From: a virus
IMG/VR virus record: IMGVR_UViG_3300009285_005054
Span: 1 to 62,710 of that record
DNA length: 62,710 nt
Strand: one strand, 5' to 3'
Shown in pieces: positions 28,622 to 36,724 of this stretch. The notes beneath the pieces are model-generated. The model was given only the letters and a program-made list of their open reading frames with translations. It was not told the origin of the DNA and made no database searches. The translations under genes and the position numbers were made by a program. The number at the start of each line of letters is the position of its first letter. The stretch's first letter is position 1.

Positions 28622-29060
28622 GGAACGTGAGGTTCGGGCTCGTGCGACGCCACGTCTTCCCATCCCGGCCGGGTGTCTCCTTCGTGTAGTGCGTGAGTTC
28701 GACGACGACGTGCTTGCCCTCCAGGTCGTTTTGGATGACGTCGAAGGCGTCCCGCCCCATCATGTTGATCTGCGCTGCGGCGAAGAGCTCGTCCCACTTG
28801 AAGTTCGCCCCCAGCCCGATTGCGGAGTTGAACTCCAGCGTCTTCCAGTCGCCGTCAAGCACACGGAAGAACAGCAGGCAGTACGCCTTGCCGGTGTGCG
28901 CGCTGCCGTCGATCTCCCCGCCGATGATCTGGAGCGTGTACTTCCCCTCCGGTGGCAGGAACTCCCCCTGCTCGTCCGTCGGGTAGTTCTTCGGCGCATG
29001 GGCGGTGTTGAAGTCCTCGATCTGTGCATCAGTCAGGTTGTCGCCGATCTTGAACGGCAT
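28548..29060 (-). CDS. Putative single-stranded DNA-binding protein
   Basis: The 170-residue protein starts at MPFKIGDNL (an upstream frame extension looks non-coding). It ends in DDDDVPF, the acidic, Phe-terminated tail by which SSBs recruit partners. The central beta-rich part (PPEGKYTLQIIGGEIDG ... HVVVELTHYTKET) resembles DUF669-type phage ssDNA-binding proteins. It is last in the leftward operon, and its 3' end overlaps the giant virion gene antisense by 74 bp. Confidence 0.65.
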   Translation of the reverse strand: MPFKIGDNLTDAQIEDFNTAHAPKNYPTDEQGEFLPPEGKYTLQIIGGEIDGSAHTGKAYCLLFFRVLDGDWKTLEFNSAIGLGANFKWDELFAAAQINMMGRDAFDVIQNDLEGKHVVVELTHYTKETPGRDGKTWRRTSPNLTFLMETAALKEKASAIPPVDDDDVPF

Positions 29061-29061
29061 C

Positions 29062-29400
29062 TCAGGCCCCTTCCTCGTGCGATGTCGGTGCCGACTCGGG
29101 TTGGTTTGTGAACAACACCGCCTGCCCGGTGTCCTCCTCTGCTTGTTTGCGGGCTTGGGCGAGATGTTCGAGTACATCGTCCTCCACAGCCTTCAGGACG
29201 GCGGGAGATGGGTCAGTCTGGGTGATCTTCACTGTGCCAATCGGATTGCCCCCAGCGTCCCACTGAAAGGCTTCCGCGCACTCCTCACGGTAGATGTCGG
29301 ACATGCGATGCAGGAACCAGCGGATCGCCTTCTCGTGGATCCGGTCGCTGCCTTCCAGCTTCACCTTGACGGTGAGCGTTGTCTCAGAGTTCGTCTTCAT
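29062..29400 (-). CDS. Hypothetical protein, 112 aa
   Basis: I do not recognise it. The start at 29400 (MKTNSETT) is preferred over 29409 because GGAGG then has normal spacing of 9 bases. It is acidic, with an alpha/beta character. It lies one base upstream of the SSB-like gene and overlaps the resolvase-like gene, so it probably serves DNA replication or recombination. Confidence 0.6.
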   Translation of the reverse strand: MKTNSETTLTVKVKLEGSDRIHEKAIRWFLHRMSDIYREECAEAFQWDAGGNPIGTVKITQTDPSPAVLKAVEDDVLEHLAQARKQAEEDTGQAVLFTNQPESAPTSHEEGA

Positions 29401-29725
29401 TGGACGCATCCTCCATAGGATTGTCCAGCCCCGCCATGATCTTCGCGAATGTCTTGGCGTCGATCACGACCAACGCCTCGCCCCGATCTTGACGCACGAC
29501 AAGCACCGGCATCTTCGATGCTTCCTCAGCAGCCTGTTTCGTCTCCTCCCACCATGCGTAGATGCTGAGCCGCGCCCGGCGTTTGCACTGGAGCCACAAG
29601 TACTTGTGCGCAACGTCGGCGTGTTCCACATCGCTCCGGCCCTGCACACTGATCCGTCGGGTTCCGAAGATGTCCGCGACTTCGCGCTCGAACCGTGCGC
29701 CCTTCTCACGTTCGGTGCGACTCAT
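29384..29725 (-). CDS. Putative PD-(D/E)XK nuclease (Hjc/resolvase-like)
   Basis: The 113-residue protein begins MSRTEREKGARFEREVA. The layout is GARFEREVADIFG, then RSDVEHADV, then YLWLQCKRRARLSIYAW. This matches Hjc-like/VRR-type nucleases with an E in helix 1, a D and a strand ending in E-x-K. Here the last motif reads Q-C-K rather than E-C-K. It could resolve recombination or replication branches, or be inactive. Confidence 0.6.
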   Translation of the reverse strand: MSRTEREKGARFEREVADIFGTRRISVQGRSDVEHADVAHKYLWLQCKRRARLSIYAWWEETKQAAEEASKMPVLVVRQDRGEALVVIDAKTFAKIMAGLDNPMEDASNEDEL

Positions 29726-30023
29726 CGCTCTCCTCCTCCGTCTCCCAGAAGGAATGTGCTTCCAAGATGAAGAACTCATGTGCCACAGCCCGGGCGTGAA
29801 GCCGCCAGTAGGTTTGACGCGCCACACTCATCTCTTCCCAGCGCCCCGGAAACTCATCCTTCTTGGCAGAGCCATCCAGAACACGAAGTCCGCCCTCCGA
29901 GTACTCGGCGAACAACGCCTTCGCGAGCATCTCCAGTGCTGGACTAGGGTTATCGTCCAGCTCCCCGAAATCCGTGTCGTATGAGGCGGCCATGTCCTCG
30001 CCGTCGTACTCAGGTTCCGGCAT
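29706..30023 (-). CDS. Hypothetical protein, 105 aa
   Basis: An acidic protein with a helical, aromatic middle (ARQTYWRLHARAVAHEFF). No family recognised. It overlaps both neighbours by 14-20 bp, consistent with coupled translation in the replication operon. Confidence 0.6.
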   Translation of the reverse strand: MPEPEYDGEDMAASYDTDFGELDDNPSPALEMLAKALFAEYSEGGLRVLDGSAKKDEFPGRWEEMSVARQTYWRLHARAVAHEFFILEAHSFWETEEESDESHRT

Positions 30024-31041
30024 CTTCGGCTCCTTCCCCCATTGCCCCGTGCTGTTTTACCCAGTCCACGAACTCGTCGTCACGGGCGAGGAGTTTCGTC
30101 CCCACCCGCTTGAACGGTGTCACGTGGCCCAACGACAACTCGTGCTCGTACAACTCCTGGATGAACATGGGGTCGACCGAGAACGTCTGCCCCAACTCCT
30201 CCACGGTGAGGAAGTTCTGCTCGATCCGCCCCATGTCATCCGCCAGCGTGATGGTTTTGGCGAACTGGTACTCTGGATGAAACCGCACCCGAGAGTACTG
30301 AGCCCCGCTCTCGTCGCCGTCCCGCTCCCCGCTCCTTCCAGGTAAGACGTCGGTCAACACGTTCCCGACCGGCACCGCGACAAACTGCCTTGGCACACGA
30401 TCCAAGGCGTAGAGGTTGATCGGCAGGTCGTACTTGGCAATCAGGTTGCGCAACTTCGGGTGCATCTCCCAGAGGAAGATCAACTCCCGCCGGTTGTGCA
30501 GCAAATCCCAGAAGATGTCGAGGTGCTCGCCCGAGTACGCCACCACCTTCCCGTCAGGCCGCTCGACGATCATCGCCGGTGCGACATCCGTAGCGAACTT
30601 CCGGTCGGGAGGACGGTACAAGTTCAGCAGCAACTCCGGGATCATCAGAGTCTTGACCAGCCCCACGGACGGCTGGATGATCGCGTCCACAGTCTCCTCG
30701 GTGAATTCAAATGTGCGGGTCATGTAACCACACTTGCAGCTCTGAACCCGCATGTTGATCCGGCCCGAAGACGCGAAGAACGACTCTTTCAGTGTCGCGC
30801 TGCACGTCGGACAGAGCAGGTTTTCGTAGCGGAAGACGCGTTCGTCAAACGTCAACACGCGCTCCAGCCTCCCCTCTCCCGCATCGGTCATGTAGGTGTA
30901 CCAGAGAAGCAAGTACCAGTTCACGACACTTGGGTGCATGTGGAACTCCGCGCCGATCTCTTCGTTCGACCACCCTTCACGAATTCGCTGCCTCACCCGA
31001 TGGGCAAGTGCGACCTCCTCATCAGCGAAGATGCCCGACAT
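30010..31041 (-). CDS. HTH and zinc-ribbon protein, 343 aa
   Basis: The N-terminus (VRQRIREGWSNEEIGAEFHMHPS) has the form of a helix-turn-helix. It is followed by a likely zinc ribbon (CPTC near residue 77, CKC near 102). The rest is unrecognised. A DNA-binding role in replication or regulation is inferred. It starts 5 bp downstream of a tiny membrane-peptide gene. Confidence 0.55.
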   Translation of the reverse strand: MSGIFADEEVALAHRVRQRIREGWSNEEIGAEFHMHPSVVNWYLLLWYTYMTDAGEGRLERVLTFDERVFRYENLLCPTCSATLKESFFASSGRINMRVQSCKCGYMTRTFEFTEETVDAIIQPSVGLVKTLMIPELLLNLYRPPDRKFATDVAPAMIVERPDGKVVAYSGEHLDIFWDLLHNRRELIFLWEMHPKLRNLIAKYDLPINLYALDRVPRQFVAVPVGNVLTDVLPGRSGERDGDESGAQYSRVRFHPEYQFAKTITLADDMGRIEQNFLTVEELGQTFSVDPMFIQELYEHELSLGHVTPFKRVGTKLLARDDEFVDWVKQHGAMGEGAEDAGT

Positions 31042-31045
31042 TCGT

Positions 31046-31123
31046 TCAACCCCTTGTCCCTCTGAGACTCCACACGATGAACGCCACTATCCAGCACCCG
31101 AGAACGACTGCTACAACGTTCAT
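31046..31123 (-). CDS. Tiny predicted membrane peptide, 25 aa
   Basis: MNVVAVVLGCWIVAFIVW followed by SLRGTRG is one hydrophobic helix with a basic end. It has AAGG just upstream and fills the gap between two genes exactly. It could be a lysis or exclusion peptide, but this is only inference. Confidence 0.4.
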   Translation of the reverse strand: MNVVAVVLGCWIVAFIVWSLRGTRG

Positions 31124-31133
31124 CCTTGTCCCC

Positions 31134-31925
31134 TCAGAAGTTCTCGGGATCTGCGTCGCCACTCGATTCGTCTTCCACCGACATTGGCCGTACCCAATTG
31201 AGAAGAATGACGAAGTCGTCATCATTCGTCTCTGCCGCTCTGAGCTCGGCGCCAAGCTCCGACCACTGCTTGTCGTCCATGTCAGCGCGGCTCGTGACAC
31301 CGAACCGATGCTTCACCGCCGCCCAGAAGCTCTCGTCCGAAACGTTCGCCGCGAGAAGTCTTGGTCGAAGCTTGTTCCAGATGCCGAAGCACATGCGCTG
31401 ATTGAAGCGCTGGTTCTGCGCTTCCGTTCGCGTCGCGGCCTGCGAGACGGGGGCCTTCCCAGCCAGTGCGAGGTAGTGATTGATGACCTGCTTGATCACC
31501 GCCTGCGGGATGAGCTGCTTGAAGGCGTTCCGCTGCGCCTTGCTGATCGCCTTCGTGAAAGCGAACGGGTCCTCACCACCGGTTACGTACGTCTTCGACT
31601 GCTGAAACGCCCCGTACTTCTCGATCCCACGAGCAGTGTCAGTCGCCTTGACGACGGCGAGCCATGAGTCATCCTTCTCCGTCACCTGCTCAAGACTCAC
31701 GGTGTAGCCGCCTCGCTGGTTCACCGCCTCGTTGACGCCCTCGATGCTGAGCCCGACGATTTCCTTCCCACCTTGCTTGAAGGTGTAGATGTAGTCGGGC
31801 ATCGCCTGCCCGATGAGCGTCGCGACGATCTGCTGATCGTCTAGCTGGACGATCTCCGCCTCGCTCTCCAAGACCGGCACCAGTGCGTGGCTTCTCTGTT
31901 CGTCACGTGTCCTGATCTCGACCAT
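31134..31925 (-). CDS. Putative recombination-associated protein, 263 aa
   Basis: ATG 31925 has GAGGAG six bases upstream. The N-terminal two-thirds contain IEGVNEAVNQRGGYTV, a strand with DSWLAVVKATDTA, and AFTKAISKAQRNAFKQLIP. That alternation resembles phage annealing proteins (Rad52/Erf-like) with a conserved TKA...RNA helix. The C-terminus (VEDESSGDADPENF) is acidic with a final Phe, like an SSB-type interaction tail. The Gp157 gene upstream supports a DNA-transaction role. Confidence 0.45.
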   Translation of the reverse strand: MVEIRTRDEQRSHALVPVLESEAEIVQLDDQQIVATLIGQAMPDYIYTFKQGGKEIVGLSIEGVNEAVNQRGGYTVSLEQVTEKDDSWLAVVKATDTARGIEKYGAFQQSKTYVTGGEDPFAFTKAISKAQRNAFKQLIPQAVIKQVINHYLALAGKAPVSQAATRTEAQNQRFNQRMCFGIWNKLRPRLLAANVSDESFWAAVKHRFGVTSRADMDDKQWSELGAELRAAETNDDDFVILLNWVRPMSVEDESSGDADPENF

Positions 31926-31935
31926 CACAGGCTCC

Positions 31936-32439
31936 TCACCGAATCACAAGCGCCTTCGACTCCTCGATGTGCGCGCCCGGGACCGTGCCACCTTCCTTGA
32001 TCGCCTTCCCGATCTCGCTCTTCGCGGGCTCCCGAGTCACACGCCAGTAGAGCTCCGGGATCCGTCTCTCGTCGTCCACCATGACGCTCTCTGTTCGCAT
32101 CGTGTAGAGCGTCGCGACGAGTGTCTTCACCTTCTGGAGGCCCAGCACGTCGAACGCGAGCAACAGCCGACGCCGAAGTCCCTTCCTCGACCGCTCGATG
32201 GACGCCCCCCGCTTGGACAGCGGCTCAATGAGCGCGTACAACGCTGCCAAGTCGGCCGCCAGCATCTTGTCGATGCGCGCGTAGGCATCGCACTTCGCCT
32301 CGAACGGCTCCTTCGCCGACTCGTCGAACTCGGCGATCAGCTTGTCCAGCTCCTCGTCAGTCTCAGCCCCGTCCACCAACCTCTCCATGAAGTCGGCGTA
32401 GTTCTTCGCCAGTTCAAGCAGCGTCTTCTTCTCACTCAT
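31936..32439 (-). CDS. Siphovirus Gp157-like protein
   Basis: The 167-residue protein has a helical N-terminal half and the family's end pattern: VATLYTMRTESVMVDDE, then IPELYWRV, then GGTVPGAHIE. In PF05565 the ending reads 'G-x-x-V-P-G-A'. Gp157 proteins are common in phage replication/recombination operons and were linked to phage resistance in streptococci when cloned. Its start overlaps the upstream stop (ATGA). Confidence 0.8.
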   Translation of the reverse strand: MSEKKTLLELAKNYADFMERLVDGAETDEELDKLIAEFDESAKEPFEAKCDAYARIDKMLAADLAALYALIEPLSKRGASIERSRKGLRRRLLLAFDVLGLQKVKTLVATLYTMRTESVMVDDERRIPELYWRVTREPAKSEIGKAIKEGGTVPGAHIEESKALVIR

Positions 32440-32666
32440 CTCAGGTCCCTCCCAGTGTGATTCGCGTCGGCAGGCAGGTTTGATTCTACCAAGCCCACCG
32501 GTACGACGCTAGCACCAGCCTCCTCAAGAAGCTCCCGCAGCGCCTCCTCCGACATTTCCACCACGTCGCCCTCCGGCACGTCGTCCGGCCCGTACTTCGG
32601 AAACAGGACGTCGGCCGTCAGAATCTCCAGTAGACGCCGCGTGCTCACCCGTAGTAGAATCGACAC
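32436..32666 (-). CDS. Hypothetical protein, 76 aa
   Basis: A GTG start and no recognised family. Its acidic middle (VPEGDVVEMSEEALRELLEEAG) is probably helical. It couples to the Gp157-like gene by a 4-bp overlap. Confidence 0.5.
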   Translation of the reverse strand: MSILLRVSTRRLLEILTADVLFPKYGPDDVPEGDVVEMSEEALRELLEEAGASVVPVGLVESNLPADANHTGRDLR

Positions 32667-32699
32667 CGCACTACCCTTCCAAGGTGCAGGTTGTCAGAC

Positions 32700-32726
32700 G
32701 GCGCGCACCCCCCGCGCGCCTTTTTT
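32700..32726 (+). terminator. Rho-independent terminator reading rightward, inside the leftward operon
   Basis: A 7-bp stem GGCGCGC/GCGCGCC (32700-32706 with 32714-32720) with a C-rich loop, then T6 (32721-32726) on the + strand. The flanking genes are on the - strand, where the hairpin follows a stop codon without a U-run. It would stop antisense transcription more efficiently than sense. Confidence 0.7.
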
Positions 32727-33036
32727 ACACCGGCAAGAAGCCCTCCTTCAATGGTCCCGCCTCTTCCACGCCCTCCGGCTCGATCATCATGTCGAACTGC
32801 TCAAGGAAGAATACGTGGTTGAACGTTCTCCCCTCGATCAGAAAGTGAATCACGCCGGAGCTCACCATACCAGTCTCTAGCACCCACTGACGACAAGACT
32901 CGACCGGGGTACCGTGCTTGTCACGTAGCGACTTCAGCAACGCACGCAGGGCGTCGTAGGCCGCCACAATCAGCGCGGCCTCTTCGTCGTCCGGGGAGAA
33001 GGATTCATGCCTCGTCGCGCCCGAACTGTTCATCAT
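32725..33036 (-). CDS. Hypothetical protein, 103 aa
   Basis: The start at ATG 33036 overlaps the preceding stop by one base (TGATG). It is a soluble, mostly helical protein (EAALIVAAYDALRALLKSL). No family recognised. Confidence 0.55.
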   Translation of the reverse strand: MMNSSGATRHESFSPDDEEAALIVAAYDALRALLKSLRDKHGTPVESCRQWVLETGMVSSGVIHFLIEGRTFNHVFFLEQFDMMIEPEGVEEAGPLKEGFLPV

Positions 33037-33260
33037 CAACGCCCCCACATTTGACAGAACGGCACGTCCAGCCCGGGATCGCTCAGCGGCTGGAAGCCAC
33101 GTGCCGCCAGTTTCGAGCGCTTCACGTGCACGAGATCAATCGCCAGCCACAGATCGCGCGCCTTCAGAACGGCAGCGCCTTTCGGCACCGCCTTCTTGTG
33201 AAGCACGATTCCAATCTCGACATGCTCCTCGGTCTTCCGTTCGTAGACGTAATAGGCCAT
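33036..33260 (-). CDS. Hypothetical protein, 74 aa
   Basis: It begins MAYYVYERKTEEHVEI. A small alpha/beta protein with a conserved-looking DLWLAIDLVHVKR stretch. Unknown function. Coupled to its downstream neighbour by stop/start overlap. Confidence 0.55.
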   Translation of the reverse strand: MAYYVYERKTEEHVEIGIVLHKKAVPKGAAVLKARDLWLAIDLVHVKRSKLAARGFQPLSDPGLDVPFCQMWGR

Positions 33261-33300
33261 GTCACGTCCTCGTCTCAGACTGGACACACCACGTAAACCG

Positions 33301-33501
33301 TCATGGCAAGTCCCTCAGAGCATCTGCCAACGCAGACCTGAACTCCTTTGCTGCAGACTGGAGGATGCTGTGGACACGCCTACTACGCTCCTGAGAGAAC
33401 GCATCCGTACCATCTCGGAGCCCCGTACATCTTAGGGCCCCTGTAATTCCCGCCCCAGCACGAGAAAGCTGAAGGAGCATGTGGATGGTTTCCCGGCTCA
33501 T
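33301..33501 (-). CDS. Hypothetical protein, 66 aa
   Basis: I chose ATG 33501 because GGAG lies eight bases upstream. Longer frames would overlap the next gene heavily. It is a helical protein (SRETIHMLLQLSRAG) with no recognised family. Confidence 0.5.
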   Translation of the reverse strand: MSRETIHMLLQLSRAGAGITGALRCTGLRDGTDAFSQERSRRVHSILQSAAKEFRSALADALRDLP

Positions 33502-33559
33502 TTCACCTTCTCCTACGGCCTCGCAGACCTCGATGATGAGGAGTTCCGCCGCGTCCAGC

Positions 33560-33835
33560 TTATCCCGACATTCCTTGGGCGAGTAGGATCGTGATGTCTC
33601 CCTTGAGTTCTCGCAACGCTTCGCGCGCGATGATCTCGCGGACTGATGGCGACAGGACCCCGCCATCGTAGACGGAGCAGGAGACCACGGGATCACCCTC
33701 TGCGGTCATCTCCACGGTGAGGCGCCCGTTCATGTCGGCGATGCTGTCGGGCGTTCCGTAGCGGTCCCGGAGTTCGGCGTGAAAGAAGATTGTGGCATAC
33801 CCGCTGGTGAAGGTCGTTCGGGATTCGAGACTCAT
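33560..33835 (-). CDS. Hypothetical protein, 91 aa
   Basis: A beta-rich N-terminal half (RTTFTSGYATIFFHAELRD) and helical C-terminus. No family recognised. GAGGG lies upstream of the ATG. Confidence 0.55.
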   Translation of the reverse strand: MSLESRTTFTSGYATIFFHAELRDRYGTPDSIADMNGRLTVEMTAEGDPVVSCSVYDGGVLSPSVREIIAREALRELKGDITILLAQGMSG

Positions 33836-33924
33836 CGTTCATCCCCCTCTGAGTGGGGCCGGGGTTAGGCCAGCCCCGCGATTGGTGACGCTCAGCCCCG
33901 TGGCTCCTCTCCGGGTTGAGACTC

Positions 33925-34623
33925 TTATAACGTGGTGGGTTGCAGTAGTGGTGCCACGTCAATCTCATCGACGACGGTGCAGCGGCGGACACGGAGTTTA
34001 CCATCGGACATCAGCGGGATCGCCACGATGTCTGCGGGCTCAACCGTGACACGTAGGACGCGGTAGCCCTCTGACCATTGCTTTAGGCACCACTGGAGCG
34101 TGCCAAGGTTGATCCCTGCGCCACAGCCGTGCGTTTCGTCGGTGTCGTAATCAGCGATTTCAACCACGTGGCCCACGGCATAGGTGATCCCGCCGTCGTA
34201 GATGCCCTGTCCATCGGCATTGACGAGTCCGAACAGGGTGACTGGTGTGGCGCTCATTCGTAGCGCGTACAGTGGTTGTGTCTTGTACGGCGTTATGCCT
34301 ATCGCGCCGGCGAGGTCCGCATCGGTGAGGTACGCATCGGTGAGGTACGCATCGGCGAGGTACGCGCCAGTTAGGTCCGCGCCGCGGAGGTTCGCGCGGG
34401 TGAGGTACGCGCCGCGGAGGTACGCGCCGCGGAGGTTCGCGTCGGTGAGGTACGCGCTGCGGAGGTTCGCGTTGGTGAGGTTCGCGTTGGTGAGGTTCGC
34501 GCCGGCGAGGTACGCGCCAGTTAGGTCCGCGCCGCGGAGGTCGATCTTCTCGCTCGTTGCGCTCCGCCAGGTATTCCACTCGCTGACGGATCGCCGCAGC
34601 ATGTCGTACTGGGATTGGTTCAT
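33925..34623 (-). CDS. Pentapeptide-repeat protein with DUF5758-like C-terminus
   Basis: Residues ~27-105 are about sixteen A(D/N)LxxA-type pentapeptides (GADLTGAYLAGANLTNANL), which fold as a right-handed quadrilateral beta-helix. The C-terminal half (VTLFGLVNADGQG, then ADYDTDETHGCGAGINLG, then SDGKLRVRRCTVV) matches the pattern I know as DUF5758. Such proteins occur in many phages. Some pentapeptide proteins mimic DNA and inhibit gyrase, but there is no specific evidence for that here. It precedes DnaN's gene product in the operon order by lying just downstream. Confidence 0.8.
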   Translation of the reverse strand: MNQSQYDMLRRSVSEWNTWRSATSEKIDLRGADLTGAYLAGANLTNANLTNANLRSAYLTDANLRGAYLRGAYLTRANLRGADLTGAYLADAYLTDAYLTDADLAGAIGITPYKTQPLYALRMSATPVTLFGLVNADGQGIYDGGITYAVGHVVEIADYDTDETHGCGAGINLGTLQWCLKQWSEGYRVLRVTVEPADIVAIPLMSDGKLRVRRCTVVDEIDVAPLLQPTTL

Positions 34624-34654
34624 TTCGTTCCCTCTCTGGGTTGGGGCTCCGTGG

Positions 34655-35773
34655 TTAGTCCTTGTAGCGCATTGGCATGATGAGTGCGATGGGGTATGAG
34701 TCGGTTGCGTCGTGCAACACGATGGCCGCGAGCGGGTCGTTCATGCCCCACCAGACCTTCTCGCTCTCAACGAGCGTTGTGAGCGCATCAATCAGGTACT
34801 TGGCATTGAGGGCGAACTGGATCGGCTCGTTGCAGGTCGCGTCGAGTGTTTCGGACGCAGCCATGCCGTCCCGGTTCGCACAATGCAGTGTGAGATGATT
34901 CGATTCGCAGTCGATGCGGATGCGCGGATCGCCGCGGTCGGCGGCTTTGCGGACCCGCTTCGCCGATTCCAACAGGGCGCGTCGGTTCACCGTGCCGGAG
35001 ATGCGATGCTCGGTTGGAAGGATGGCGCGGTAAGTGGGGTACGCAGTGCCGACCGGGCGCGTATAGAGCGTGGTTTCGGCGGCACGGAACGCAAGCCATC
35101 CGCCGGCTTCGTTCGTCCCGTAGACTGCAACATCGTCGTCGGACGGGAGCATCGTGATCTGTTGCGCGGCCGTCAGGCAGATGAGTGCTCTCGTAGGCGC
35201 AAGGACCGTCGCGGGAACTTCGGTGAGTGCCACCCGATGGCGGTGCGCCGTCACGACGGCAATGTGATCTGCCTGAAAGTCGAGGTAGACGCCCACAATG
35301 GAGTAGTCGATTCCATCCGTGTCATAGCACGGCAACACCTGCCGGACTGCGTGCTGAAGCGCGCCCGGCTTGACGTGGGCGATCTGCGCACCGAGCGTAG
35401 GAGTGTGGGGAAACTCAGTCGGGTCAAGCCCGGTGAAGGTTATGTAGGGGCGATTCCCGCTCTGTGCAAGGGTGGTGGTGAGCCCAGTGGTCTCGATGGT
35501 GAGCCACGGGCTGCGATCCGCCCGAACCACCTGCTCTAGGAGTCGGGCGGGGATCGTCGCGTGGCCAGGCTGTTCGACCTGGGCCGGCACGGTGATCTTG
35601 ACGGTCGTTTCCAGATTGCTCGCCGTCAGGCAGACGCCGGACTCAGAGGCGTCGAGCAAGACGTGTCCCAGGATCGGAAGCGTCTGTTTGGAAGGTGCGA
35701 GCTTCGCAAGCCGGGCCATTGCGTTGGCCAGGGGTGTGCGTTCCACGTGGGCGATGAGAGTCGATTCGATCAT
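34655..35773 (-). CDS. dnaN: DNA polymerase III beta sliding clamp homologue
   Basis: The 372-residue protein has the usual length. LPILGHVLLDASESGVCLTA near the N-terminus and LIMPMRYKD at the extreme C-terminus are the bacterial beta-clamp patterns (the latter corresponds to the M-P-M-R-L end). TYPTYRAILP, in the second/third domain, matches the clamp Y-P-x-Y/W motif. It would tether a polymerase to DNA. No DNA polymerase is seen in the window, so it probably works with the host enzyme or replaces the host clamp. Confidence 0.9.
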   Translation of the reverse strand: MIESTLIAHVERTPLANAMARLAKLAPSKQTLPILGHVLLDASESGVCLTASNLETTVKITVPAQVEQPGHATIPARLLEQVVRADRSPWLTIETTGLTTTLAQSGNRPYITFTGLDPTEFPHTPTLGAQIAHVKPGALQHAVRQVLPCYDTDGIDYSIVGVYLDFQADHIAVVTAHRHRVALTEVPATVLAPTRALICLTAAQQITMLPSDDDVAVYGTNEAGGWLAFRAAETTLYTRPVGTAYPTYRAILPTEHRISGTVNRRALLESAKRVRKAADRGDPRIRIDCESNHLTLHCANRDGMAASETLDATCNEPIQFALNAKYLIDALTTLVESEKVWWGMNDPLAAIVLHDATDSYPIALIMPMRYKD

Positions 35774-35776
35774 GGT

Positions 35777-36010
35777 TTAGCCTCTCGTGTGTCCCGTGTC
35801 CGTTACGGGTCGTACCGACCCGACGAACGAGTCGCCATGCCAGCACCAGTCAGAGTACTTGGCGATGGTGTAACTGGCGGGGCCTTCGGGCCACTCCTGA
35901 CGCGTGTACGCTCGGTGCCCCACTCGCATCACGAGCACTGGTGGGTCATCTGCGTTGCGCGCTTTATCTCGATGCCGAAGCTCATGGGTCGGCTTCCAGT
36001 TCTCGGTCAT
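35777..36010 (-). CDS. Hypothetical protein, 77 aa
   Basis: A polar protein rich in Trp, Arg and His (DWCWHGDSFVGSV). It ends three bases before the clamp start and has GAAAGG upstream. Unknown. Confidence 0.5.
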   Translation of the reverse strand: MTENWKPTHELRHRDKARNADDPPVLVMRVGHRAYTRQEWPEGPASYTIAKYSDWCWHGDSFVGSVRPVTDTGHTRG

Positions 36011-36047
36011 GGTCTAGCCTTTCGGGGTTGCACGCCTAGCCGACGAC

Positions 36048-36206
36048 TCAGCGGTGATCCTCGGCATCCCAGTGCGCGATGAGGCGATGCGCCTCTGCGT
36101 GGCTCATCGGCCCGTATCCGCACCATCCGAAGCCGCGCCGTTCGATGCCTGCGATGCCGATGCGGTACTCGCCGCCGGTCCAGTACACACACCATTGCCG
36201 TTTCAT
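36048..36206 (-). CDS. Hypothetical small protein, 52 aa
   Basis: It starts MKRQWCVYWTGGEYRIGI. It has an aromatic beta-type start and a His-rich helical end (AEAHRLIAHWDAEDH). A start-associated stem-loop lies directly upstream. Confidence 0.55.
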   Translation of the reverse strand: MKRQWCVYWTGGEYRIGIAGIERRGFGWCGYGPMSHAEAHRLIAHWDAEDHR

Positions 36207-36221
36207 GCCTCTCTCCCTTCG

Positions 36222-36241
36222 GGCGGGCACGGATGCCCGCC
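36222..36241 (-). promoter_or_regulatory. Start-associated stem-loop, copy 1 (UCCG loop)
   Basis: The transcribed strand forms GGCGGGCA-TCCG-TGCCCGCC: a perfect 8-bp stem with a UCCG tetraloop, between a stop codon and the next gene's SD. Confidence 0.75.
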
Positions 36242-36252
36242 TTGTTGCTGCG

Positions 36253-36708
36253 TCAGATGTCCGTTGAGACTTCGGCGCCTGTCTGCTCAGCTATGGACGC
36301 GTACCGTGCCCGTACCTGCTCCGGCGTTTCGTAGCACCATTCGTCGGTCGGGGTCGTGGCGAGTGCTTGGCTCAAGGGTTGGCGATCCATGCGGTAGTGC
36401 ATGATCTCGGCGATTTCCCATTCGTCGCGGGGTGACTCGCCGAGGTAGATTTCGTAGGCGAAGGCCAGGTCGCCGTGTTTGGGACGGCCGGCCTCGATCT
36501 CGAATGTGCCGGGGTCGGCCGCACAGAGCCAAGACGCGGCGATTCCCGCCCTTGGTGAGATGCGCGAATCTGTCTCTCGGTAGAGCGCGTAGGCGTGCGC
36601 GATGCAGGGGACCATGTAGGACGGGTACCCGTCCGTATGGTGGTAGAGCGTGATCGCCTCATCGGGCGCGTTCTCTGCGATGACCGTTACCTGACATCGC
36701 GTACTCAT
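36253..36708 (-). CDS. Conserved-looking phage protein, 151 aa
   Basis: It starts MSTRCQVTVIAENAPD and continues with LYHHTDGYPSYMVP. This opening is one I remember from small conserved phage proteins of unknown function. The body has many charged and aromatic residues (HGDLAFAYEIYLGE). Preceded by stem-loop copy 2. Confidence 0.65.
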   Translation of the reverse strand: MSTRCQVTVIAENAPDEAITLYHHTDGYPSYMVPCIAHAYALYRETDSRISPRAGIAASWLCAADPGTFEIEAGRPKHGDLAFAYEIYLGESPRDEWEIAEIMHYRMDRQPLSQALATTPTDEWCYETPEQVRARYASIAEQTGAEVSTDI

Positions 36709-36724
36709 CGTATCCCTCTCTGTG

